A stretch of DNA of 64,000 bases. Source: Nereocystis luetkeana. Lineage: Eukaryota > Sar > Phaeophyceae > Laminariales > Laminariaceae. Numbering within the stretch: position 1 is the stretch's first letter; the number at the start of each line of letters is the position of its first letter. Of the stretch, positions 10,560 to 23,400 are shown piece by piece. Under the pieces are notes generated by a model that was given only the letters and a program-made list of their open reading frames with translations, ran no database searches and was not told where the DNA came from. Position numbers and translations under genes: made by a program. The stretch is from assembly GCA_031213475.1 (NCBI GenBank), contig JARUPZ010000013.1:620001-684000 (forward strand), written 5' to 3'.

Positions 10560-12084
10560 CTGGCGGTGAGGAGGTCAGGGCGGAGTGTCGACACGATTGC
10601 CGTAGTGGTTGCGGTCGGCTTCAGTTCAGCGGTCGTCGTAACGCAGCTTTAAAAGTGCCGTCACACGGGCACAGGTATTTGATAGTGTAAGCAATGCTCC
10701 TAGTAGAGGCTTCTCAAGGGTCTGTGTTGGTAAAGTGCAGACACGCCGTGCTCGTTACCGCTAGTGACAGAGACACAATAAAGACGGGCCGATTTTCCCG
10801 ACTGAGAATTGCCTCACCGATGTGAATGCTAGTCGAAAGGATTGCTGTTTTTCGTTTTTCAAGACAACAACGTCTTTCACGAGCCCAAGCAATATCCTAT
10901 TAATAGACTATACAACGTATACACCTATTCATTGATGATCGATACAAAGCTCACTAAACCAACAGAAAACCGGCCTTGACAGGTTCGTAGAAGAGAGGAT
11001 ACACCTAATATGGGCACGGCATTTCGGGGGCAGGCACCTCGCCTATAAATACCGATGTATTGCATCATCGATATCTCGAGCCTGTTGCTGTTGATTTGGA
11101 TTAGGATTGGCGTCATCCGCAGCTGTCATCAACGACTCGAATATTGTACAGTGTACCTTCGGACTGGGACGGCTCTCTTCGAAACAAAATGAAGGCAGTA
11201 CCTTCTCATCTGCAAGCACACAATTCCCAGCTGCAGCAGGAAAATCTACTGTTACAACGTCGTGCTAAGCGCAAGGCACTATTGATAGAAAAAGGGGGGA
11301 ATGCCCATTCACTATCTACTGTAATCCCTTTTCTGCTGCAAAAATGACCTCCTGTGTCCATAAAAATTCCTATAGGTTCGCCCCCAAATATGTTCGCACG
11401 GTTCTAAAGGGTATAGATTTTCGCCCCTTCAGGGTAACTTGAGATAGAGCCACGACATCTTGGTGCCAACCCGAAAACTACCGCAAACGCGACCCCACAC
11501 TATTATCAAGTAATCTTTACCCGAACCGTGGGTTCAGCTCGAAACCGATACGTTCAAGACATAACGATACGTGAAAAAAAAAATCGGAGGAACATGATGT
11601 AATAATCAGCTCCATATATGGTGCTTAAACGCGGGGGGATACCTGGCTTTTGGGCCCCTTGTGGGTTCGGATAACTACCACGGTACTCGTATGTATTTCT
11701 ATATTTTACTATGCCCCCCCCCGCAAATAGTGGGGGCGAGGCGTCCAACTGTTGTCTTCGGTGGTTCACGGTGTCCGTCTGTTGTCGGGGGCGTGACCGT
11801 TTTTCCAGTCATGGAAAAATAAATATACAAGCGTTCTCGAAAAGCGTAGGATGTTGCCGAACAGCAAAAGCAAATGTTGCGCTCGGTGCTACGGATCACG
11901 TCCGTGCGAACTTGTGTTCTTTGAACGCCGACACTTGCTGCCCCGTCTCGCGTCGACCTCTCGGCTATGCAAGGGCGAAAAATATGTGGGTGCAGCTGTT
12001 GCGGCGGCGAGTGGTGGGGTTGCAATACTCTGTCTAAGGACCCGCCCGGCCATCCCAAATGTAGGGATTAATTCAGGGTAAGTA

Positions 12085-12300
12085 AATCGCACCACACGGG
12101 TGATAATAACACACGGGTGATCAGATAACACTACCACACGGATGATAAGATAACTCACTATCACACGGGTGATAAGACAACACACGGGTGACAATATAAC
12201 ACACGGGTGATTAGATATCGCACGGGTGATGAGATAACACACGGGTGATTAGATAGCACACGGGTGATAAGATAACACACGGGTGATAAGATAACACTTC
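12085..12300. repeat. ~20-bp minisatellite, CACACGGGTGATAAGATAA unit
   Basis: About ten copies of ACACGGGTGATAAGATAAC with small indels. Direct repeats without spacers; not a CRISPR array. Confidence 0.9.
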
Positions 12301-12504
12301 CCCTGTGACGGCTTCCAGGGCCCACGTTTTCTCCAACACACACAGCAATAAACGTAGGCTCTGGAAAGCTCTCGCCCAGACCTTTCCGTAGATGCCTCGC
12401 TCAGCGTTTTTTTTTCACGGTCTCCGATGTCAAGGAAACCAACATCTGGTTTTCCGCCCGAGGGGTTGTGTTGTCATGCCCGTTTCACGATGAACGACAT
12501 ACAC

Positions 12505-12684
12505 CTGGATATCTACTGCTGCGATTACGTCGATTTTTAGGCTCGACGTGGAAACTTTCAGCCACCATGTGCAACGGAAACGCCCCCCTCCCCCCCCACC
12601 CCCCGATCTCGACGGGAGTCGCGGAGCTGCTTCTGTTCCCCCTCGGACCTTCAGCTTATCTACGGGAAGAGTCACGCGGTTCAC
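12505..12684 (-). CDS. Probable tail or linker exon
   Basis: Sixty codons opening VNRVTLPVDKLKV, with a poly-Gly run in the middle and WWLKVSTSSLKIDVIAAVDI at the end. Acceptor CACCCCTCAG|GTG, donor ATCCAG|GTGTAT, phase 0 on both sides. The reading is open only because of the G-run; without RNA data it remains a candidate. Confidence 0.45.
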
Positions 12685-13077
12685 CTGAGGGGTGCACGGC
12701 ATAACGAGAAAGCGATACCACACTCCCAGCCAGGTAATAACGAAAGATAGAGAAGCCCGTGGGTTGGGAACCCTGCACGAATAAAAAAAAGAGAGGGCAT
12801 TTCTTTCTAATCTGTGTAACTTGGCTTTAGGACGACTGACTCCTCTCCCCCGCTACCTGACCCCGGGAAAAAAAAAGTTTTTTTTTCCCACCTGTGTAAC
12901 ACATCATAGCGGCAGGTGTGCATGTAGATGATCTAGATCACGAGCTGTCTCAGTCTGTCCCTTGTGTGAAATAGTTACCTTGCCCAGCCGGTGGGCCCAC
13001 CCATACTTCGTTGTATTATTGTACTCTCCGTTGACCACAGGACTGAGGCCGGGTGCTCACGCAAACTTCAGACGCAT

Positions 13078-13195
13078 CTATTGCGGGGGACTATAGTAAA
13101 TAGAACCAAATATTGTTAGTAAAAATAGCTAAATATATACCTGGTAGGTTTTTGTGTGTATCGTAGGTCCTATTTTATATGGTCCCCCGTAATAG
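13078..13195. mobile_element. MITE, TTACGGGG family
   Basis: Same ends and interior as the copy at 20,959 (CTATTGCGGGGGACTATAG ... GGTCCCCCGTAATAG), with one internal insertion around TACCTGGTAGG. It sits in the intron just upstream of coding sequence at 13,271. Confidence 0.85.
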
Positions 13196-13270
13196 CATGC
13201 GCGAGCATACAAGGTCAAATATGTCAATGTAGCTTATACGGATCACACCGGGAGGAGGCGCGCGGTTCAC

Positions 13271-13363
13271 CTGCTCCAAGGCTGCCGTTGTGTCGATCTC
13301 GTGCGTGGCGGCGTTGTGCAAGCACCGCCCCTGCAAGTTCGCCTCGTCATCGTAGCCCCGCAG
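13271..13363 (-). CDS. Probable cytoplasmic tail exon
   Basis: Thirty-one codons: LRGYDDEANLQGRCLHNAAT then HEIDTTAALEQ. Acceptor GTGCGCAG|CTG, donor GAGCAG|GTGAAC, phase 0 on both sides. Polar helical sequence of the kind found in channel tails; no named motif. The intron side of its acceptor is repeated several times in tandem (13,364-13,900). Confidence 0.5.
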
Positions 13364-13900
13364 CTGCGCACACAATTCGTGCACATAAAAGTGGCGAGCA
13401 CGGCGGGAGACGTCAACACAAGCGCAGGCTCATGTGTCAACGACATGACCTTAACCGTAGGTACGTATACATATATCTCTATATAGCAGTGTATGCGCAT
13501 ACAATTCATACAAACCATACAGCAAGAACGGTCGGGGGACATCAACACAGACTCAGCCTCATGCTGTAGCGATACGAAATTTACCGCACGTTTGGTACAT
13601 ATATATGTTGATAATAATATCTGCGCATACAAATCGTACAGCAAGAACGGTCGGGGGAGATCAACACGGGCTCAGGCTCATACGTTAGAGATACGACCTT
13701 GACCTAACCCTAGTGTATGCGCATACAAATCATACAAGTTATACAGCAAGAACGGTCGGGGGGACATCAACACAGGCTTAGTCTCATGCGTTAGAGATAC
13801 GAAATTTAGTGTAGGTCTGTATACATATATCTGTAAATAATAATATATATGCATACAGATCATACAGATCATACAGCAAGAACGGCCGGGGGACAAGACA
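13364..13900. repeat. Tandem repeat abutting the acceptor of the exon at 13,271
   Basis: Four to five copies of a unit of about 100-120 bp with GCGCATACAAATCATACA, CAGCAAGAACGGTCGGGGGA, CATCAACACAG, GGCTCATGCGTTAGAGATAC and GTACATATATCT. The first copy contains the acceptor side of the exon (GTGCACGAATTGTGTGCGCAG on the minus strand), so the repeat grew from the intron/exon border. Confidence 0.75.
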
Positions 13901-14877
13901 GCCCCATGCGTCGCCGATGGGCCGTCTATCGCAAGTGTCTAGATTCACAGGGTACGGTGGTCTTGCTCCTCGGGGGTGATCGAGACGACAACGCTTCGTG
14001 ACTTTTGAAGCGGAAAACGGTGAGCGTATCAAGTTCTGCCCATGCCTATTGTGACCAACGTCCGCAGTACAACTGCCAAAGAGGGCTGTTACGATTTGAT
14101 GCACGCAAACGGGCTTTCTGTATTCGGAATGCAGGGTTGTTCTCCAATTTATAGGTTCCACCAAAAACAAGCTCTGATCGGAGCTGCTGGGAGAGGAGCG
14201 AAAGCGGGAGAGGTGCCGAGGGAGTTGAATTCCTGGTGCATCTTTGTCGTCGGTGTTTTCATCAAGCTCGGCAAAACAGGGGGCACTCGGTCTGACACGT
14301 CGTTGCATAAAATCACGCATCACGATCTACATCGTCTGTTTTTTTTTTGTACCGTCCAGAATGAGATGCTGTGGAAGATCTGCAGAGTCTAGGTCCAATT
14401 CAGGAAAAGCGTGTCAGATGGTGCGGATTGTTACACGGCTTCCACCGTGAAACACGAGCAAGATCATGCAGATCATGCAGATCATACAGATCGGAAATAA
14501 TCTTCCTCGGAGTATCTAGGTAATGAAGTGAGGGAATGATCTGTATGTGGTCTACAGGATTTGTGAACACTACATAGTTATTGAATACAGTATGGGTCCG
14601 CCAACAAGAAACACCTATTGCTTGACTATTTTGCAAGCAGGCCTTCGAGAATCGTACGGGAACTCCATCCTTGAACGACCCTGAGCGTAGGTTATCCTAG
14701 CTTCGATTCGTCAAAGTTGGGGAGGCGCATGCCGCTGAGCAGGACAGGATTTCTTAGTTCGATTTCCTTAGCCTCCCTCGAAAGAGTGAGCCTTGCGTTC
14801 TTATTTTTATTCTTGTTAGGCTTATTCTCGATGGTGGGCCGGCAGTACAGCAGTGCAGCCCCTCCCCTGTAACTTAC

Positions 14878-14997
14878 ATCTACGTGGTGCTTCCACCGCA
14901 AGAACTCGGCCGTCAGCGCCATGGAACTCCTCGTCATAAACGTCGCCGGCAGCTGCGTTCGGAGGAGGGAGCATTCCGCGACGGCTACCTCCTCCCG
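14878..14997 (-). CDS. Probable cytoplasmic tail exon (C-terminal to channel)
   Basis: Forty codons: REEVAVAECSLLRTQLPATF, then MTRSSMALTAEFLRWKHHVD. Acceptor CCTCCAG|CGG, donor GTAGAT|GTAAGT (an excellent site), phase 0 on both sides, so it continues the channel frame. An alternative acceptor at 15,022 (TTTTCAG|GCG) would give a Pro/Ala/Gly-rich reading in another frame and end in phase 1. The frame chosen here is the one that fits the next exon. No domain is recognised. Confidence 0.5.
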
Positions 14998-16019
14998 CTG
15001 GAGGCTTGAGGGCGGCACTCGCCTGAAAACGTAACGTCCGGAAAACCAATGAAAAGCGTTAGCCGGAGAAGAGGAGACAGCGGTAGCTCAAGAACATCCC
15101 TCCTATGCCGGTAAAATAGATATAAGACGCCAGGTGTAGAAGCGGAGGCAGCGCCAGCGTGAGGACACCACCCGCCTGTAACACAGCGCCCGGTGTAAAT
15201 AGAAAAGTGTAGGTGCAGGAGCTCGGGGAGGCAGCGGCGGCATGAGGGCATCATCCTCCGCCTGACATAGCATCCGGTCTAATCGTAAAACGTTCGGTGG
15301 AAGGAGCGCCGTCCGTGGCAGCTCGAGGATATCTGGTAGTAGAAGGGAAAAAGTGAAGAATGGATATAGCCAGCCGAGGTTTCGGTATCCCCGTATCCCT
15401 TTATTTGTTGTGCAGGCATTGCTGTTTCCTTCGTACACGAGGAACCACCCCCCCCTTCTTTTCAGAAGGTGCCAGGGCGCCGCAAAGAGTGGCGACATCA
15501 ACTACCCCTCGCGAGTGATCAATATAACCAAGAGACAGCCTGTACAGCAGCAGTCGGGTCCACCCCGTACCGCCTGCTCGTACTCTGATACCGCGACCTT
15601 CGTACCTTAACCCCGTTTTGCTACTGCGCCTTCGCTTTCGGCGACAAAACGCGCAAAAATAGAGTAGGGTCATTTTTGGGGTTGAAAAAGGGTTAACGCC
15701 GAACAAAAAAATATCTCATCGTTTAATTTTAGGTGTGGGGGACGACGCACCTTTTGGCCCTCGTGGCGAGGAATCGATGCACGCCGAGTTTGAGAACGCC
15801 AAGGTTGTTCCTAGCTCTTCCCCTGTGTTCCTTGATTTGCCTCTCGTCCTCAAGAGTCACGCCAAAGAGAACGATGCGGTGAACGGCGACGAGAACCTGG
15901 CGGCGATTGCGAATAAGCAGCATTTCGTGCGGGGTCAATCAAGACCTTGTTCATGCAAGCTGGATCCGGTTTGCGAGATAGTCACTACGTGGCGGGTCAA
16001 TCGAGAAGTTGTATAGCAA

Positions 16020-16700
16020 GTTGGCGTCGCTGGTGTAAGGGGTAGGGTTATGTAAAATATCAAGAAAAAATCCAACACATCGTCGAACCTGGACCCAGCC
16101 GTGTATTTCAACAATTCTTGTTTAACCACAGCCCTCGAAGGGTTAGGGTTAGGGTTAGGGTTAGGGATAGTGCCTGAAATCAAGTATATGTTTCAACTAT
16201 TTTTGCCGACCCTGGTCCCGGTCGTGCGTTAACTATTTTGTCGAACTTGGGGGGGGAGGGGATCGTATATTTTAACCATTTCGTCGAGTCTGAGCCGAGA
16301 CAAGTACTTTTCAACCCATTTAGTCGAACGAGAACCCTCTAATGAGCGGTGGTTGTAAGGCTTGCTTAAGGTTAGTGATCAATGTCAAGTATGTGTTTCG
16401 ATTATGATGTCGAACCTGCGGCCAGTCGTGTATCTCAACGATATTTGTCATACCACAACCCTCTAAGCGGTCGGTGTAACGGTCAGGGTCACTGCTTGGT
16501 GTCACATAGATTTCAACCATTTCTGTCGAACCACAGCCATTGCATAAGCGGCCAGTGCAAGGTTTGGTTATGGTTAGGGCTTGATGCCAAGTAAATGTTT
16601 CAACGCCTTTGTCGAACCACGGCCCCTTTCGCGATCGGCGCAGGAGTTACGGGTAGTGTTTGATGTCAAGTATATGTTTCGACTATTTTGCCGAACTTGG
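16020..16700. repeat. Degenerate tandem repeat with interstitial telomere motif
   Basis: Repeated blocks GTCAAGTATATGTTTC, AACTATTTTGTCGAACC and GGTTAGGGTTA with a spacing of about 100-120 bp. At 16,139-16,166 there are four perfect GGGTTA repeats in a row, plus scattered single units. Confidence 0.75.
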
Positions 16701-17276
16701 GGGATAAAAAAACCTAACGTACTTCAATCATTTTTGGCCGAACCTGGGCCAAATATGGGTCAACCATGACAATATCTTGCCTTCGAAAACGGCAGCTTGA
16801 TGAGACCAGGGCCGTCCTGCGGTGATTGGTGCTTGCCGCTGCTATCCCCTCCTGTAGACCCAAACGGCGAAAGGACGTCCGAAATTTGCTTGGCGGGAAT
16901 TCCCGCCATAGCGTCGACTCCCATAGCGCACAAAACCTGGACGAAAGCACGACGATGGACAATCGAAGGGGGGCAGTACGGAATGACCCAAATCGACCAT
17001 TAAAAAAACAGCGTGAACCGTTTGTTCTGGGTCTCCGGACCGAACTTTGTTGAGGACTGGTATATACGCGTGATGTGATCACAACAATTCTGCAAGAAAC
17101 AATACGGGCAGTGGGTGGAGGTGCCGCGGAATAACCCCACCCCCAACAATCTCGACCAGCGTGACCTGCTGCAAGGCTTAACCAACCTTCGGGACGGGGA
17201 CGGGACGGGGCGGGAAAAAGAGGAAGTCGAGGAAAATCGGAATGCAGTTTAGACAGTACATACATCGGACCATCAC

Positions 17277-17462
17277 CTTCTTGGCTAGAATTTGGCAGTC
17301 GTAGTACGAGCCCTCCGACCCAACCCCTAAGGGGGGAGGAAGCTTCCTCAGCAGGCTCACGAGCTGGCCGGCGTAGATGGTGCGGTACTCCTTCGTGTAG
17401 GTGTAGGCGTGGCCCATCCACGCGTGCTTGAACTGGTTCACCTGCTCCATTGCCACCCCCAC
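17277..17462 (-). CDS. Channel exon 19: post-S6 GPHH-like segment
   Basis: Reads VGVAMEQVNQFKHAWMGHAY, TKEYRTIYAGQLVSLLRKLP and PPLG. This matches the region after domain IV S6 in Cav/Nav channels ('FxxxWxxxDPxxTxxIxxxxLxxLLxxLxxPLG', the EF-hand-like/GPHH area). Acceptor CATGTCACAG|GTG lies directly after a (CAA)n repeat and has no pyrimidine tract; donor AAGAAG|GTGATG. The exon could instead start further upstream in the Gln-rich frame. Confidence 0.85.
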
Positions 17463-20370
17463 CTGTGACATGATTTGTTGTTGTTGTTGTTGTTGTTGTT
17501 GTTGGTGTTGTTGTTGGTGGTGTTGGTGTTGTTGTCGAGGAGCGACGATGCAAGAAGTTGTTGGCACAACCTCGGATAGAAACATTTATTCCCACTTCAT
17601 GATCCAAATATCTCAAGTCAGGTCTTATTCCCCACCAATATCTTGTACGGTATGGTTCGGCTCATGTTGCCCGGTGGGACGCCCGTAAAATCTGAATTAT
17701 CTAGCTCATATTTCATGGGTCAGATCTGTACTATACAGACCCTGCACAACATATCGTAACGACAGCTTAGGGTCTAGGTGATCTACCTGTAGATAGATAG
17801 ATCGTTATCTGTCTGACGTGTCAACGACAGGTCAGGTTCTAGTCAATCTAGTGTAGGTCGTGATGGTTCCGACGCGATAACGACAGGTTAGGATCTAAAA
17901 TATCTACAGGTAGATCGTGAAATGGAGAATCGTGAGCAGTTCGAAGTGTTTAGACTTCCCCCCCCCAACCTTGTCGTTAGAGTGGACCCTGTACTTGAAA
18001 AAAGGAGCGTGTGCTTTCTCTCACGTTGACGTTAGAGTGGGCCCTGTACTCAAACAGGAGCGTGTGATTTCTCTCACCTTGTCGTTCGAGTGGGTCTTGT
18101 ACTTGAACAGGAGCGTGATGATGAAGAAGTTGACGAGCAAGAACCTGGTCAGGAGAGCAAAACTCCCATAAAACAGCAGCACGCCCCACCGCCACCGCAC
18201 GGGCGTCACGTCCTCGTACCGCTGCATCAGAGTGACCCACCCGTCGGACCCCGGGGTGGTCGCCACGCCGAGCATCGTCTGCATCCCCTGAGCAACTCCG
18301 ATGAACCCCCGGTGCCTGTTAACCGCCTCCCAGGGGTTTCCATCCCCAAAAAGACCTGACGAGTAGGTGTCGTTGCCGAAAAAAATGACGCCACATACGC
18401 TCCACAGGTAGGTGAGGGCGGCGAGGATGAGGAGCAGAGGGAAGACGACGCTGGAGGACTCGACCGCGACGAGGAGGATCTCCTGGACGTGCGGAAGCAC
18501 GCTTCCCAGGCGTACGAGACGGACCATCGAGATGGCCTTCACGACTTTCCAGAATGGGAAGGAGGAAGACATCCATCCAGTCAGAAACACGACCTGGGAA
18601 AAAACGTGTTTTGGTTTGTTTTGGGAAGCGCGTATAAAGTACGGCAAGTGTTGACATTTTTTTGTTTTCGTCTGTGAGGTTTGCTTTGGGGACGAACGAC
18701 ACCATGTGCTGAAAAATCGTAGTGACATCTGTGAACAACAAAAACCGTCTTGGTAATTTCGGCGGAATGGTTTGGGAAACATTCGTGGTGTAATTCTGTG
18801 AGAAAGACTAGAGAACGTGTTTTTGGACCTTGCGGCCGCATCGCATTTGTTACGGCTGAAAAACCCAGGGCCCGTCGATGTTGAAACATCTTTCACACCT
18901 CAGAAAAGAGATAGTCGGTTGCCAATCGACGATTTAGACCTTTTCAGGATGGTCTTGCCATCGTCTCGCTCATACTACTGGGCGGGACCAGTCCAATCTG
19001 CATGACCTACTGTGGCACATGATTCTTGGGTTGGATCTGCCCTATAAGGCAGATCCTGCAACACATCTCACAACGGCAGCTCATCAACTAGATGATCTAC
19101 TGTAGACAGATCAGATAGACCATCATCTCTCTGTCAAAGGTGTAAACTCGTTGCACCTGGGTACCTATATTTCCATTCCCTCGACCACTTGCTCAGCCCT
19201 CGTCAAACACGCCTTCGATTTGTTTTGTGGAAAAATCTCACCTCGTCGATGAAGACGAGCGCCAGTACCACCGTTGACAGAGAATCCGCAATCTGGAACG
19301 GCGACCTGGATGTAGCCGTTGGGATCCATCCGTTGGGGGCCCAGTCGGGACAAGGTGCGACCGACAGGCGTCAAGGGGCGGTGGGACCCGTGAAGAGCGC
19401 GCGCGCGTTGAGGGACACCCATGGTTCGTCATGTCCTTTATATCAGACTACCCCGCAGGCATTGCCGGTGGGAGGTGGCGTTTCCCTTCTCCCAAGGGCG
19501 ATTCCTGGCGCATCTACTCAGGCCTGCACTCAGGCCTGCTTGTCCAGGTGACACGGGGGATAGTATTATTTCCGAACGTGCTCGAGAAAGGGTGTTATTT
19601 AAAACTAAATGCGCACCGGTAAAATTAGCATCGATGTTGGTTGTATCTGTCCCACGTCTGTGACTCACGTCGTTTGTGTCTCTCTAGGTAAAAGGATCAG
19701 GACGGACACTGACTGGGTGCGCTGACATCGTTGGGTATATACGAGCCGATTCAAGTTAAACGCCAGAAAATCACCCCCCCCCCTCGAATGCCGGCCGCAG
19801 CTTCGGCTCGATTGGAACATACCGTAGAAAAGCGAATTAACGCTCCCCTTCCCCCCCCCGGACCAACTTTCGAGCTTGATAACTCCGCATCAAAGACGGT
19901 GCCAGCATCGAACGACACGTTTTCGGACATCCCCCTAGGGGTTTCGGGCATCCCTCGACGAGAGCTGTCCAACGCCACCCTTGTAGGACCCTTATAGGCG
20001 CTGACACTCATCTTGCTGTGGAGATATCGAGCGCGAACTGGCGTACTCATGTTTGGTTTTGGTTGCCTGAGTCGTTTGACCATTGACCACGCATCCCGCT
20101 CGAGACAGAGCACCGTTTATACTCCTAGTAGGGACACCTCCAACGTATTGGCGCTCAAATCGTTGTTTCCATGTATTACGTGGAAGGGCGGGGGCGTTTG
20201 CTCCCGATATTGCGGTATTTGATGCCATGCTGGCCGGGATGATCAGCAGAAGAGGGGCAGTTTGGCGTGTTCTTAGCTGAAGTCCGAAGGCTGGTGCTAG
20301 CGGCCAAATGTGTCCCAACCAGCCGCGGGCCTTGATAAAGACCTGTCACAGTCGGGCGCTCCCATGGTGC

Positions 20371-20411
<41 letters not shown>

Positions 20412-23400
20412 CATTTTTTTTCAAAACGACCCGGTTCAGATACCCCAACGCACATCTATACTCATTTTCGCGCTAACAGTCCGAGATCTTACGTGCGTAT
20501 GTTCAATATTAAGCAGACTTTATCGCCGCATATCGATTATTCACTAAAGGTAAGTAAAATACTAGGCAAATGCGTAAATTCCACAGTTTCCCGCACCAAC
20601 GTCTAACCGTCGACACCGTTTCTGAGAGGTAGACCCTGAAACTGTGCGAACGTATTCTTCAAGTCTTTCCCGAGGCTTGACCTGCGGCATTTTTGTTTTT
20701 TCAAATCGCCCAAAACTAATGATCTATGGAGATCCAAATTTCGCGCAAACTCTCAAACGACGAAAAAAACAGGCAAACAAAAAAAAAACTAGAACACCCC
20801 GTTGGGTGCAGTGTTCGTGAAAATCCATAGAAGGAGCCGTGTGAAAAAATCCACGGTCTGACTCGCAAAGAAACGGCGCGCACTTTGGCCGAGGATTAAA
20901 TATCCGTCGTGTGACTTGAACCTGCCTGCAGAAAGAACGGCCCAACGTGTATAGACAACTATTACGGGGAACCATAGTAAATAGGACCAAATATTGTTCG
21001 TGAAAATAGCGAAATATATAGGTTTTTGTGTGTACCGTAGGTCCTATTTAATATGGTCCCCCGTAATAGTGCACATACGTACACGTCACCAACAAGCGAA
21101 CCGCTGCTCGTGTTGCCGCCATCACGATATTTCTCTTGGTGATAGCCGCTTGGCTCATTCATCTACGTCTACGCTTGCTCAGATCCTTCTCACCTGGTCA
21201 CTGCGCGAATGCCTCCGAATGCCACCACCCTAGAAACCCACTCGGACACAAAAACAGCGGCAAAAACCGCCTCCTGTATGTGAATCCATATAGGCGCGTC
21301 CGAGTAATGCAGCCACTCCGAGCCGATCAGAAAGCGCACCACCACGCTTGCGCCAATCAGAGACGCTAGGAGGATGCCCCAGCGAGGGTTGGTGGCGACG
21401 TCGAACAGAAAACGCCGCAGAGGGTTTGCATCTCGAGGGCAGGCGGGAATGGTGTCGGGCTTCATGTTGTCCAGTTTTGCCGCGTACATTGTCCAGAATG
21501 CCTGCAAAAAAAAATAACAAGAATATTTCGTCCCGTGTTATTGTTTTTTTGGTCAGGGGGAATCAATGACAGTGTTTTTGGTTTTCGTTTGTGCTATCCC
21601 CCTCGTGGGTATACTCCCTTGATGGGTGTTCATGACTGATTGACTTTGAAGTTCGTATCACATGCTGCATATCGTCGGATGGCAAAATATGTACAAGGGT
21701 AGAAAATAACTCCCACTAGTTTAGTCTTAGAATTTCCGTCTGCACTACGGTAGATCCCAAACCCCGGTTCTTGACCCCGATTGTCGCAAGTTATGGACCT
21801 CCATTCTCGCGATTCTCGACCGATTTTTGACCCAGATTTATATAGTGCCCCAGTGAGGCTTTGTATGGAGGCAATAGGTAGAAGAGATGCGTCGGAGGGG
21901 TGTACTCGATCTCATGCATGGTTGTAGGTGGGTAAAACCATAGACCCTCGAATCCCTACAATGCCGAGACCTAGCACGTCGGGCTTTCACCGACCAGGCA
22001 AACATTGCTCACACCAAGCTCGAAGCGCCGTGACGTGTTGGACGAATCGATGAAGGGAGAGCTGTCTCCTACTAAGAACCGCCTGTGAGGCGGACTCGCA
22101 TGTGGATAATATCTTCGAATGACTTGGTTTGTTTTTGGGCTTGGCCACTGCCAGAGGCAGCAATGAGTATACTATTACGGAGGACCATGTTGAATAGGAT
22201 CCACGGTACACCCACAAGCCTATATATTTCGATCGTGTCTGCATGTGCCGCTTTCGGCCTGACGGTCTCGGAGGCCAAGACGGAGATAATGTGTCTGCAA
22301 ACGAAAGATGGGGGAACGTGCCGTTCACCGTCACCGCCGCCGGCCAAGTGTACAAACAAACGACCGAGTTTGTGTATCTGGGCGGGGCTATCAGCGCAGA
22401 TTGGACGGGCAGAAGTGTCGAGGTAACGCGTCGACTCCAGAGGGCATGGGCATGCTTCGGACGGTATAAGATGGAAATTTATGACCGCCCGGGTGTGCGC
22501 CTACGCCTGAAGGTGCGAATGCTGAGAGCCGAGGTGATCGAAACGTTGCTCTACGGTTGCGTTACTTGGAGCCCGAGCAAGACTGATTACGGTAGGCTAC
22601 GGGAGGTCCACCACAAGATGCTCCTCCGATGCATCGGGTGGCAAAAACGAAAGCGCGAAGACCACATTCTATCCTATGCTAGCGCGCTTCTCAGGACAAC
22701 ATCTGAAAGCGTTGAGACGACGGTACGCAGACGTAGGCTCTTGTTTGCGGGCTTTGTGACACGAATGGGAGAGGAGCGTCTACCGAAGAGGGTGATGTTT
22801 GGGGAGATGGTTGGGGGTAAGGGTTACTCCGGAGGACAGGAGTGGGACTGGATGAGGTACCTTGAGGAGGACCTCAAGGAGTTCGGCATCAAGCTCGAAG
22901 GGTGGCGCGAGGCAGCACAGAAAGCCGGCAGATGGTTCCGACGGGTCGAGGAAGGGGCGGAGGCCTTCATGCGGAAATGGCATACAGATGAGAAGGAGGC
23001 ATCGGCAGAACGGCATAGAATAGCTGCAACCACGACCACAGCCGTTGACGCCAACGCGAGTGTGCAGAATGGCAGGGAAGAGGGGGGGGGCGAAAGGGGG
23101 ACGAGGGGGAATGGCGGGGGGGGGGAGGGGAGGCGGTCTGCACAACAGACTGAAGCCTGGTTATGGCCATCATCGTCATGATGCACTCCTTTCTTTGGGA
23201 CCCAAGTAACTAGCATGGTGCCATCTGGGCAACTTTGCGTGTCTGTATGCTCCAGTGCCTGCCTTTCGTATTTTCTTTCCCCCCCGCCCGTGATTATCGC
23301 TTTTTTGTCCCTTTCATTTTTCTTTCATTCCCGTTTGTACCTCTTTGTGTCTTTGTTAGTATGGTCCGTTTTGCCTTTTTTTTTGCGTTTTGCTATCTGC

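Noticed and set aside
12085-12300. Regular short direct repeats reminiscent of a CRISPR array
   Set aside because: No unique spacers, units are contiguous, and the context is a eukaryotic intron.
16714-17616. 300-codon minus-strand open frame rich in Thr, Pro and Arg
   Set aside because: Shadow of channel exon 19 and of the CAA repeat in another phase; the GPHH-like reading in the neighbouring frame is clearly the coding one.
22780-23216. Minus-strand Pro-rich frames
   Set aside because: Antisense of the Gly/Arg-rich end of the LINE reverse transcriptase.
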